Assembly (NCBI RefSeq): GCF_011305415.1
Contig: NZ_JAANOQ010000004.1
Location: forward strand, 1-64,000
DNA: 64,000 nt
Source of the DNA: Flavobacterium bernardetii
Lineage (GTDB): Bacteria > Bacteroidota > Bacteroidia > Flavobacteriales > Flavobacteriaceae
Direction of reading: 5' to 3'
Below, piece by piece: positions 57,080 to 64,000 of the stretch. The notes beneath the pieces were generated by a model. The model worked only from the letters and a program-made list of their open reading frames with translations, was not told where the DNA came from and did no database searches. The position numbers and the translations under genes are program-made. Positions within the stretch are counted from its first letter, which is position 1, and each line of letters begins with the position of its first letter.

Positions 57080-58990
57080 ATGAGAAAAATATTACTAACT
57101 AGTTTGATGTTTGCTTTTACAGGTGTTGTAAATGCTCAGTTATTTGTAAAAGACGGTTCTTACGTTTTCATGACCAATCAGTATATGACGGTTATGCAAG
57201 ATGTTAATTTGAATAATACAGGAAGTTTTTATTTGAGAAATACTTCTCAATTGTTACAAAAAGGTGGTGCTTCAGTTAATTCTGGGACAGGTAAATTATC
57301 TGTTTTTCAAGAAGGGACAGTAAATAATTTTCAATATAATTATTGGTGTTCTCCAGTTGGTAATGGAGCAGCGGGCAACCCTTTTGGAGTTGCTTTGTTA
57401 AATAGACCAACAGGATTAATCACTTCTACTGCTGCTGAAATTTTACCAACTAATAATGCTAATGGTACTGCAACTGGTGGTGCTGCTGGAACAATGCAAA
57501 TTGCTCCTTATTGGATTTGGAGATTTGTATCTCTTTCTCCTATTTATGCTAATTGGCAATATATTGGAAATGCACAAACCATAAATCCAGGTGAAGGTTT
57601 CACAATGAAAGGTACTTCTGGAACTGATGGTTTAGTTGCTGATGCAGATTTAGTAACAAACAAAACAGGTTCAGCACAACGTTATGATTTTAGAGGAAGA
57701 CCAAACGACGGGAATATTTCTGTAACAGTTTCTAGTGGTAATTTAACACTTGTTGGAAATCCTTATTCAAGTGCTATTAATTTAAATATGTATTTAGTAG
57801 AACATACTGGTAGGTCTTATGATGCAACTACTGGTGTTATCTCTCCAGGTGGTAATCCAAATATAATTGATGGTTCTGCATATTTTTGGGAACATAGTAA
57901 ATCAGGTAATTCACATATTTTAAATACTTATATTGGTGGTTACGGTACTTATGTTGCTAATGGTGTAAATATTGCTACTCCTGGTACTTGGACGGCAGCT
58001 ACTTGGGCTACTTATGACGGAGCTGGAAATCAAGTTTCTCCTGGACTTACTACAGGATCAAACTTTAAAAGACAGTTTTCTCCAATAGGACAAGGTTTTA
58101 TGGTGAAGGGTGTTGGAGCAGGAGGAGCTTCGACTATGAAAAACAAATACAGAGTTTTTGTTAGAGAAGGAGTGGGTAACGAATCTACTTTTGAAAAAAC
58201 AGCAAATTCAAATCAAACAGTAAACCAACAAAATTGGGACGAAATTCCAAATGTTGCTGATATTGACTATAAACAATTATCAAAATTACCAGTTCCTCAA
58301 ATTAAATTGTTAGCAATTTTAAATAATGAGAAATCTACTGAAATTGCGATGGCATTTAATCCAAATACATCTGATAATTATGATTTAGGTTATGATGCAG
58401 TTTCTCCTGAAGATAATGCAAATACTCCTAACTTAGTTTATTTCGGACAAGATAATAATGTTAAAAAATGTGTAATTACTACATTGCCATTTGATATCGA
58501 TAAAAGAATTCCATTAGCTTTTAAATGTGGGGCACAATCTGATTTTAAAGTTAAAGTTTCTGATGTTATCAATTTTACTGGTTCTGATAATGTATACATT
58601 CACGATAAAGTAACTGGAATTTATTATGATATCGTAAACAATGAATTTGCAATAAACTTACCAGCTGGTGAAAATACTACTCGTTTTGAAGTTACTTTTA
58701 AAAACTTTGATGTGTTGTCTAATGATAATAATAATTTAGCTGCAGATTCATTTGAAGTTTTCCAAAACAATAAAAAATCAATGTTAACTATCGTAAATAC
58801 TTTAGGTAAAGATGTTGTAAACTGTTCAGTTTATGATGTTACTGGTAAATTAGTGATTACTAAGAAAAACTTAGGTAAAAACAATCTAATTGAATTACCA
58901 ACAAACGCTTTAAGTGATGGTGTTTATATTGTGAAATTAAATACTGATGATAATGTTTCTGTTGAAAAGAAAGTTATAGTAGGAAATTAA
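57080..58990 (+). CDS. Secreted protein with type A T9SS sorting domain
   Basis: 636 residues. The signal peptide (1-19, VVNAQ) is followed by a region resembling the C-terminal halves of the two giant proteins (NYWCSPVGN near 95, GNPYSSAINLNMY near 230). A T9SS type A sorting domain (about 555-636) has VYDVTGKLVITKKNL and ends VEKKVIVGN. It is probably secreted or surface-attached, and no catalytic domain is visible. It is the fifth T9SS-type or fibre-like gene in a row and the only one on the plus strand. Confidence 0.88.
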   Translation: MRKILLTSLMFAFTGVVNAQLFVKDGSYVFMTNQYMTVMQDVNLNNTGSFYLRNTSQLLQKGGASVNSGTGKLSVFQEGTVNNFQYNYWCSPVGNGAAGNPFGVALLNRPTGLITSTAAEILPTNNANGTATGGAAGTMQIAPYWIWRFVSLSPIYANWQYIGNAQTINPGEGFTMKGTSGTDGLVADADLVTNKTGSAQRYDFRGRPNDGNISVTVSSGNLTLVGNPYSSAINLNMYLVEHTGRSYDATTGVISPGGNPNIIDGSAYFWEHSKSGNSHILNTYIGGYGTYVANGVNIATPGTWTAATWATYDGAGNQVSPGLTTGSNFKRQFSPIGQGFMVKGVGAGGASTMKNKYRVFVREGVGNESTFEKTANSNQTVNQQNWDEIPNVADIDYKQLSKLPVPQIKLLAILNNEKSTEIAMAFNPNTSDNYDLGYDAVSPEDNANTPNLVYFGQDNNVKKCVITTLPFDIDKRIPLAFKCGAQSDFKVKVSDVINFTGSDNVYIHDKVTGIYYDIVNNEFAINLPAGENTTRFEVTFKNFDVLSNDNNNLAADSFEVFQNNKKSMLTIVNTLGKDVVNCSVYDVTGKLVITKKNLGKNNLIELPTNALSDGVYIVKLNTDDNVSVEKKVIVGN

Positions 58991-59008
58991 TAAAATAAAT
59001 AATTATAT

Positions 59009-59045
59009 TTAATCCCGAATAGGTAATTCTTATTCGGGATTTTTT
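59009..59045 (+). terminator. Terminator abutting the next start codon
   Basis: The stem AATCCCGAATA/TATTCGGGATT is followed by TTTTT, after which comes ATG at 59046 with no base between. Confidence 0.88.
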
Positions 59046-59942
59046 ATGTCTGATAATCAGCTTATACATACCGTTTTTCCAAACCAAATTTCTATTTATA
59101 TTAAGAGAGAAGATTTGTTGCATCCTATAATTTCAGGAAATAAATTTAGAAAACTAAAATACAATCTCGAAGAAGCAAAAAATAAAAATCAAAAAGTGTT
59201 AGTAACATTTGGCGGTGCCTTTTCCAATCATATTGTTGCTGTTGCAGGAGCAGGAAAAGAATATGGTTTCGATACCATTGGAATTATTAGAGGAGAAGAA
59301 CTCCAAGATAAAATTGCCGAAAATCCAACTTTACTTCAAGCACAACAATTAGGAATGAAATTCGTTTTTATTTCTAGAGAGGCCTATCGCCAAAAAGAGA
59401 ATTCGGATTTCATTGAAAATTTGAAAATTAAATTTGGTGATTTTTATTTACTTCCTGAAGGTGGGACCAATGAATTAGCTATAAAAGGTTGTGAAGAAAT
59501 TTTAACTTCTTCTGATTCCGAGTTTACACATATCTGTTCTTCCGTAGGAACTGGAGGAACAATTTCAGGGATAATTAATAGTTCAGCAAACAATCAAAAT
59601 ATTATTGGATTTTCTTCCTTAAAAGGTGAATTTTTACAAAATGATATTGCTAAATTTGCAAACAAACAAAATTGGTCTATAAATTGTGAGTACCATTTTG
59701 GTGGCTATGGAAAAGTAACTGAAGAACTTATTAGTTTTATAAATAATTTCTATTTGGAACATCACATTCATTTAGATCCAATTTACACTGGGAAAATGAT
59801 GTTCGGAATAATGAATTTAATTGAAAACAATTATTTTCCAACCCATTCAAAAATATTAGCCATTCATACAGGCGGTTTACAAGGTATTGCTGGAATGAAT
59901 AAAGTATTAGAAAAAAAAGGAAAAACAAAGATAATAATATGA
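59046..59942 (+). CDS. PLP-dependent enzyme, ACC deaminase / D-cysteine desulfhydrase family
   Basis: 298 residues. It is a fold type II PLP enzyme: YIKREDLLHPIISGNKFRKL gives the early part with the probable PLP lysine (K in GNKFRKLKYN), then GGAFSNHI and the phosphate-binding SSVGTGGTISG. Substrate could be ACC, D-cysteine or another amino acid. The start MSDNQLIHTVF is the only sensible one, although it directly follows a terminator hairpin. It overlaps the next gene by ATGA. Confidence 0.9.
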   Translation: MSDNQLIHTVFPNQISIYIKREDLLHPIISGNKFRKLKYNLEEAKNKNQKVLVTFGGAFSNHIVAVAGAGKEYGFDTIGIIRGEELQDKIAENPTLLQAQQLGMKFVFISREAYRQKENSDFIENLKIKFGDFYLLPEGGTNELAIKGCEEILTSSDSEFTHICSSVGTGGTISGIINSSANNQNIIGFSSLKGEFLQNDIAKFANKQNWSINCEYHFGGYGKVTEELISFINNFYLEHHIHLDPIYTGKMMFGIMNLIENNYFPTHSKILAIHTGGLQGIAGMNKVLEKKGKTKIII

Positions 59943-60802
59943 CGAAGAAAATTTTAATAGTATTTATTTCTCTGCTTTTTATAAGTTGTGGAAGTTCTAA
60001 AATAAGAACAGCTAAAAGAACTACAAGTACCAAAAGTTATCCTGTAACTAAAAGGTATCCTGTAAAAACTGCTCCAACCGTAAAGCCTAATGTTTCCACT
60101 ATTCCAAAAGAAACCAAACCTTCTTCTGGAAGTGAAATTTTGGTGGCAACTTCAAAAGTAAAAGCTACTACAGAAGATGTGAAAAAATATATTGCCGATT
60201 TTAAAGAAACCGCTAAAAGTAACATGAAAATACACGGTGTTCCAGCAAGTATAACTATGGCGCAAGGTATTTTAGAATCTGGTGCAGGTTTTGGACAATT
60301 AGCAAAAGAAGCAAACAATCATTTCGGAATTAAATGTCATACGGGTTGGATGGGTGAATCTATAAAATACGATGATGACGCTGCTCAAGAATGTTTTAGA
60401 AAATACAAAGATCCAGCAGAATCCTATAAAGATCATTCGGCATTTTTATCTTCAAGAAAACGATATGAAAATCTTTTTAAATTAGATAAAGGTGATTATG
60501 AAGCTTGGGCCAAAGGGTTAAAACAAGCCGGTTATGCAACAGATTCTTTATATCCATCAAAATTAATTGGAATCATCGAACGCTATGAATTATATAAAAT
60601 TGATAATGAAGTTTTAGATAGAAATTTTGTTCCAAAACCAAGAGTAGTTACTCAAATTGCTGGTGAACATATTGTACAACAAGGTGATACCTTATATTCG
60701 TTGTCTAAAAAATACAATGTTTCTGTAGATGAGTTAAAAGATTTAAATAATATTTTAGATACAGGAATTTCAATAGGTCAAAAATTAAAAGTAAAAAAAT
60801 AA
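59939..60802 (+). CDS. Glucosaminidase-LysM lipoprotein
   Basis: 287 residues. A lipoprotein signal with lipobox FISC (about Cys17) is followed by a Lys/Thr/Pro-rich linker (about 20-75), a GH73 glucosaminidase domain (about 85-220, with probable catalytic Glu in [11 protein letters not shown]) and a C-terminal LysM domain (about 240-286, [18 protein letters not shown]). It cleaves peptidoglycan glycan strands in the cell envelope. Its stop overlaps the hemL start (TAATG). Confidence 0.94.
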   Translation: MTKKILIVFISLLFISCGSSKIRTAKRTTSTKSYPVTKRYPVKTAPTVKPNVSTIPKETKPSSGSEILVATSKVKATTEDVKKYIADFKETAKSNMKIHGVPASITMAQGILESGAGFGQLAKEANNHFGIKCHTGWMGESIKYDDDAAQECFRKYKDPAESYKDHSAFLSSRKRYENLFKLDKGDYEAWAKGLKQAGYATDSLYPSKLIGIIERYELYKIDNEVLDRNFVPKPRVVTQIAGEHIVQQGDTLYSLSKKYNVSVDELKDLNNILDTGISIGQKLKVKK

Positions 60803-62088
60803 TGTTATATCAAAGAAGCAGTCAGTTATTTATTGAAGCTAATGAAGTAATTCCTGGTGGAGTAAATTCGCCAGTGCGAGCATTTAAAGGAGTTGGTGGT
60901 TTTCCAATTTTTATAAAAGAAGCAAAAGGAGCCTATTTATTTGACGAAGATGGAAATAAATATATTGACTATATCAACTCGTGGGGACCAATGATTTTAG
61001 GTCACGCTCATGAACCCGTTGTGAATGCAATTATTGAAAAAGCTAAAAAAGGAACTTCATTTGGAGCACCAACAGAATTGGAAACTAAAATTGCAACATT
61101 AGCCGTTTCAATGGTACCAAATATTGATAAAATTCGTTTTGTAAATTCGGGTACAGAAGCTTGTATGAGTGCAATTCGTTTGGCTCGAGGTTATACGAAA
61201 CGCGATAAAATAATTAAATTTTCAGGTTGTTATCACGGTCATTCTGATTCGTTTTTAATTGCTGCTGGAAGTGGTTTAAGTACTTTTGGTGTACCAAATA
61301 GCCCTGGAGTTACAGAAGGAACTGCAAAAGACACGTTATTAGCAAAATATAATGACCTTGAAAATGTGAAAGCACTTTTCGAAGCGAATAAAAATGAAAT
61401 TGCAGCTATTATTGTTGAGCCTGTTGCAGGAAACATGGGATGTATTCCTCCAAAAAGCGGATTTTTATCAGGTTTAAAGCAGCTTTGTTTAGAAAATGGA
61501 GCAATGCTTGTTTTTGATGAAGTTATGACGGGATTTCGCTTGGCAAAAGGTGGTGTTCAAGAATTATTTAATGTAGATGCTGATATTGTTTGTTTCGGTA
61601 AAGTAATTGGTGGCGGTTTGCCAGTTGGTGCTTTTGCAGCAAGAAATGAAATTATGAATATGCTGTCACCACTTGGTCCAGTATATCAAGCAGGAACGTT
61701 GTCTGGGAATCCATTGGCGATGGCTGCAGGTTATCAAATGTTGTTGGAATTAAATTCTGATGCTGAAATTTTTAATCGTTTAGAAGAAAAAACAGCTTAC
61801 TTAGAAAAAGGTATCGACAAAGTTTTATCTGAAAATAATATTGAATTTACTATAAATAGAGTAGGGTCAATGATTTCTGTACATTTTGATAAAAACGAAG
61901 TGTATGATTTTGATACAGCAAAAAATGGAGATAACGATAGGTTTAAAAAATTCTTTCACGAATTATTGAATCGTGGAATTTATATTGCACCATCCGCTTA
62001 TGAAACGTGGTTTATTACAGATGCTTTAACTTATGAAGATTTAGATTACACTATAAAATGTGTCAACGAAGTTGCAAAAATATTATAG
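60802..62088 (+). CDS. hemL: Glutamate-1-semialdehyde 2,1-aminomutase
   Basis: 428 residues, the standard length. This PLP-dependent class III aminotransferase-type enzyme has the cofactor lysine K267 in [14 protein letters not shown], plus SGTEA and YHGHSD. It makes 5-aminolevulinate from glutamate-1-semialdehyde in haem synthesis. It is translationally coupled to the lipoprotein gene upstream, with no evident pathway link. Confidence 0.97.
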   Translation: MLYQRSSQLFIEANEVIPGGVNSPVRAFKGVGGFPIFIKEAKGAYLFDEDGNKYIDYINSWGPMILGHAHEPVVNAIIEKAKKGTSFGAPTELETKIATLAVSMVPNIDKIRFVNSGTEACMSAIRLARGYTKRDKIIKFSGCYHGHSDSFLIAAGSGLSTFGVPNSPGVTEGTAKDTLLAKYNDLENVKALFEANKNEIAAIIVEPVAGNMGCIPPKSGFLSGLKQLCLENGAMLVFDEVMTGFRLAKGGVQELFNVDADIVCFGKVIGGGLPVGAFAARNEIMNMLSPLGPVYQAGTLSGNPLAMAAGYQMLLELNSDAEIFNRLEEKTAYLEKGIDKVLSENNIEFTINRVGSMISVHFDKNEVYDFDTAKNGDNDRFKKFFHELLNRGIYIAPSAYETWFITDALTYEDLDYTIKCVNEVAKIL

Positions 62089-62100
62089 TTAGTAATAGGC

Positions 62101-62140
62101 AAAAAAAAAATCCCGTTAAGTTTAATTAACGGGATTTTTT
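62101..62140. terminator. Bidirectional terminator after hemL
   Basis: The stem AATCCCGTTAA/TTAACGGGATT, with long A and T runs, serves the convergent hemL and the gene at 62146. Confidence 0.93.
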
Positions 62141-62145
62141 TATTT

Positions 62146-62475
62146 TTAGTTTGTTAACTTTTTCAACAAACCTGGTTTACTTTCAATGCTTTTCATTTGA
62201 GCTTCAGTAAGAGTAGCTCTTAATTTCAACTCAATCATTTTAGCTAATTCAACTTTTCTTTCTTTAGAAAGATTTTCGTTTAAATTTCTGTATTTGTATT
62301 CAAATAATCTGAATAAATCTTCGCTTAAAGTGCCTTGAACAGGAACAACTTCAGAAAGAGCAGCTAAATTACTTTTAGCTTCAACTTTTTCGTCTACTTT
62401 TTTAAATGTCTCTTGTGCACTTGCGTTTACTGTGAAAGCTAAGAATAAAATAAGAGCCCCTAATAAATTTTTCAT
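62146..62475 (-). CDS. Small secreted protein of unknown function
   Basis: 109 residues from MKNLLGALILFLAF. A longer start at 62520 would put a polar stretch before the signal peptide. After the signal (1-21, ASAQ) the protein is charged and helical, with KERKVELAKMIELKLRATLTEAQM. No family recognised; it may be a small periplasmic helical protein like its neighbour at 62545. Confidence 0.8.
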   Translation of the reverse strand: MKNLLGALILFLAFTVNASAQETFKKVDEKVEAKSNLAALSEVVPVQGTLSEDLFRLFEYKYRNLNENLSKERKVELAKMIELKLRATLTEAQMKSIESKPGLLKKLTN

Positions 62476-62544
62476 TGTAATTTGTTTAATAGTTTTATCA
62501 AAAATAAAAAATATTTTCAATATGGAAGCATTTTTTATAAATAT

Positions 62545-62973
62545 TTATCTTTTTTTATGCTTTCTGCCTGCTTTTACTTTGTCTACATTTTCTTTTTGCA
62601 TTGCCTCCCATTTCTTAAATTGTTCTTCGGTAAGTACTGGTTTTAGTTTTGCTTTCAACTCTTCGTGTTCTTTTTTCATGGTTTCTTTCATTTCAGCACG
62701 CGTTTTTTCTCTTTCAGCACGCATTTTTTCTCTTTCAGCTTTCATTTCTTCTCTAGCAACCATGTTTTCCTTTTGTTGAGCAGCTAAAATTTCTTTTACT
62801 TTCTTTTTCTGATTTTCGTCTAAATTTAATTTTTCAGAAAGTTTTGCCGTTCTCATTTCCACTCTTTCTTCTGGAGTGGCGTTTTTCATTTTCTCTCTTT
62901 TATCTTGAGCCGAAACTCCGAATGAAACTAATAAAGTCATTACGAATACTAATTTCTTTGCCAAATTTTTCAT
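62545..62973 (-). CDS. DUF4890-like periplasmic protein with LTxxQ-type motif
   Basis: 142 residues. A signal peptide (1-22, GVSAQ) is followed by a long charged helix with repeated REEMKAEREKMRAEREK segments (about 70-100) and the motif VLTEEQFKKWEAM, as in Spy/CpxP-like proteins. The end is basic (GRKHKKR). It is probably a periplasmic coiled-coil protein; a chaperone or stress role is only an analogy. Its upstream region is the 21-bp minisatellite. Confidence 0.82.
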   Translation of the reverse strand: MKNLAKKLVFVMTLLVSFGVSAQDKREKMKNATPEERVEMRTAKLSEKLNLDENQKKKVKEILAAQQKENMVAREEMKAEREKMRAEREKTRAEMKETMKKEHEELKAKLKPVLTEEQFKKWEAMQKENVDKVKAGRKHKKR

Positions 62974-63079
62974 ATTATAAAATTTTAAAGTTTAGTATTG
63001 GACACTTTAATTCGGAAATGGTTTAATGAAAGTTGAAAAAACATTTCTGAAGTAAAGATATTCCTAAATGTAGTTGTAA

Positions 63080-63457
63080 GAAATGGAAATGACTATGAAA
63101 GAAATGGAAATGACTATGCAAGTTTAGGAAATACCGATGTAAGTTTAGGAAATGCCGATGCAAGTTTAGGAAATGACTATGCAAGTTTAGGAAATACCGA
63201 TGCAAGTTATGGAAATGACTATGAAAGAAATGGAAATACCGATGCAAGTTATGGAAATGACGATGCAAGTTATGGAAATACCTATGCAAGATATGGAAAT
63301 ATTTATGAAAGAAATGGAAATAACTATGAAAGAAATGGAAATGAATTTGAAAGAAATGGAAATGAAGTTGAAAGAAATGGAAATTATGTTGAAAGAAATG
63401 GAAATGAAATTGCAAAAAGTGGGAATGAAATTGCAAAAAGTGGAAATACAGTTGTAA
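63080..63457. repeat. 21-bp minisatellite, 18 copies
   Basis: Eighteen consecutive 21-bp units of the form GAAATGGAAATGACTATGAAA fill 378 bp exactly without indels. A degenerate extra unit precedes them. Units 3-6 start GTTTAG. Open frames exist on both strands (63200-63457 plus; 63023-63436 minus) because 21 is divisible by three. The encoded peptides are low-complexity (MEMTMKE or HFHFFH), and I do not treat them as genes. Confidence 0.95.
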
Positions 63458-63531
63458 TGAGAATAGTGCAACTTGGTAAAGTAGGTGAGATGTGGATTTA
63501 CTACAGAATTTGTAATCTTGTCAAATGCTTG

Positions 63532-64000
63532 TTAGCTGATGTTTTTTTCTGCTTCTATAAATGGTTTATACCAATTCCACATTTCTGTATGGTTTTTAAA
63601 TCTTGGAGGATAATTTTCTTCATACCATTTTGATTCTAAGTAATTTGCAAGAAACACTTCTCCGGTTCGTCTAGGAAATCGAACGATAGAAGATTTGAAG
63701 AAATCATTTGTAATTTCGTAATGATGGCTAAAAATGAAATTTTTCCAAGATTTTGTTAGTTTTGACTCGCTTTGAATATCTATTAATTCTAATTGAGTAA
63801 ATTGTTTGTCTTTTTCTGGATTACCCCAAGCTTCTTTCATAATGGTTATAGCTTCTACATCACTAATTGGTGCAGAATAACCAAAAATAGTTACTCTTGC
63901 TGGATTTTTTAGAAAATGAGAAAGAGCACTCCATTGATTTTTTATATAATTATCTGAGTTGTAGTTTTTATTTGCAACGGGATACAAAAGTTTTGTTGGA
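63532..64000 (-). CDS. Unknown protein, 5' end beyond window
   Basis: At least 156 residues are visible. The frame stays open to base 64000 with no ATG, so the N-terminus is outside. The C-terminal piece contains RVTIFGYSAPISDVEAITIM, which resembles the FGYS...D motif near the end of SIR2-like domains, then charged segments ending FIEAEKNIS. A SIR2-like identity is only a guess. The gene is followed by the minisatellite. Confidence 0.65.
   Translation of the reverse strand, partial: PTKLLYPVANKNYNSDNYIKNQWSALSHFLKNPARVTIFGYSAPISDVEAITIMKEAWGNPEKDKQFTQLELIDIQSESKLTKSWKNFIFSHHYEITNDFFKSSIVRFPRRTGEVFLANYLESKWYEENYPPRFKNHTEMWNWYKPFIEAEKNIS

Noticed and set aside
63200..63457. Met-rich protein gene on the plus strand, or His/Phe-rich gene on the minus strand (63023-63436)
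   Set aside because: Both frames simply read the 21-bp minisatellite. There is no plausible start context and composition is low-complexity.

Overview
The window looks like chromosome from a Flavobacterium-type member of the Bacteroidota (family Flavobacteriaceae). The evidence is low G+C, Bacteroidota promoters of the form TTG...TAnnTTTG, many secreted proteins with type IX secretion system (T9SS) C-terminal signals, PorP/SprF and PorE-like outer-membrane proteins, and a flavobacterial core set (era, der, alaS, hutU, hemL, LemA/TPM proteins). The species is not determined, and nothing here was checked against a database.

Layout. (1) 1-4.7 kb: the 3' part of a calcium-binding-repeat adhesin with a type B T9SS signal, then PorP/SprF-like and PorE/OmpA-like genes. 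(2) 4.7-5.7 kb: an IS1-family transposase behind three copies of an IS-end-like motif. (3) 6.2-10.3 kb: a very A+T-rich, divergently transcribed LytS-type sensor kinase and LytTR response regulator. (4) 10.5-20.3 kb: a second, paralogous adhesin-PorP/SprF-PorE cassette whose 2257-residue adhesin carries eleven exact-length 76-residue repeats. It is followed by a LuxR-type HTH protein and a degenerate receiver-like protein. (5) 21.3-21.5 kb: a 3' fragment of an initiator tRNA-fMet gene, which looks like the junction of an integrated element lying to its left. (6) 21.5-41.6 kb: ordinary housekeeping genes: a J/KTSC protein, era, der, three TPM-domain genes plus LemA, a MerR regulator, an M23 peptidase, alaS, a small GxxExxY nuclease-like gene between inverted repeats, RidA, an ABC exporter, GSCFA, DUF4230, rhodanese, an aromatic amino acid hydroxylase, a DUF4136 lipoprotein, urocanate hydratase, a DUF5522 protein and a small HExxH membrane protein. 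(7) 41.6-59 kb: five large secreted proteins. Two are giant glycine-rich/CUB/GEVED mosaics with a shared C-terminal half, two are tail-fibre-like paralogues, and one is a smaller type A cargo protein. (8) 59-64 kb: a PLP enzyme, a glucosaminidase-LysM lipoprotein and hemL in one overlapping operon, two small periplasmic proteins, a 21-bp minisatellite of 18 copies, and the end of an unknown gene running off the window.

How the parts may work together. Each adhesin-PorP/SprF-PorE cassette resembles the SprB-SprF type of arrangement: the PorP/SprF protein probably serves export or anchoring of the neighbouring adhesin, and the PorE-like protein ties the assembly to peptidoglycan. The LytS/LytTR pair and the LuxR/pseudo-receiver pair flank the second cassette and are reasonable candidates for its regulators. 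The tRNA fragment raises the possibility that the leftmost 21 kb belongs to a tRNA-targeting genomic island carrying surface-adhesin systems. This is the most interesting hypothesis in the window, and it needs the sequence to the left to test.
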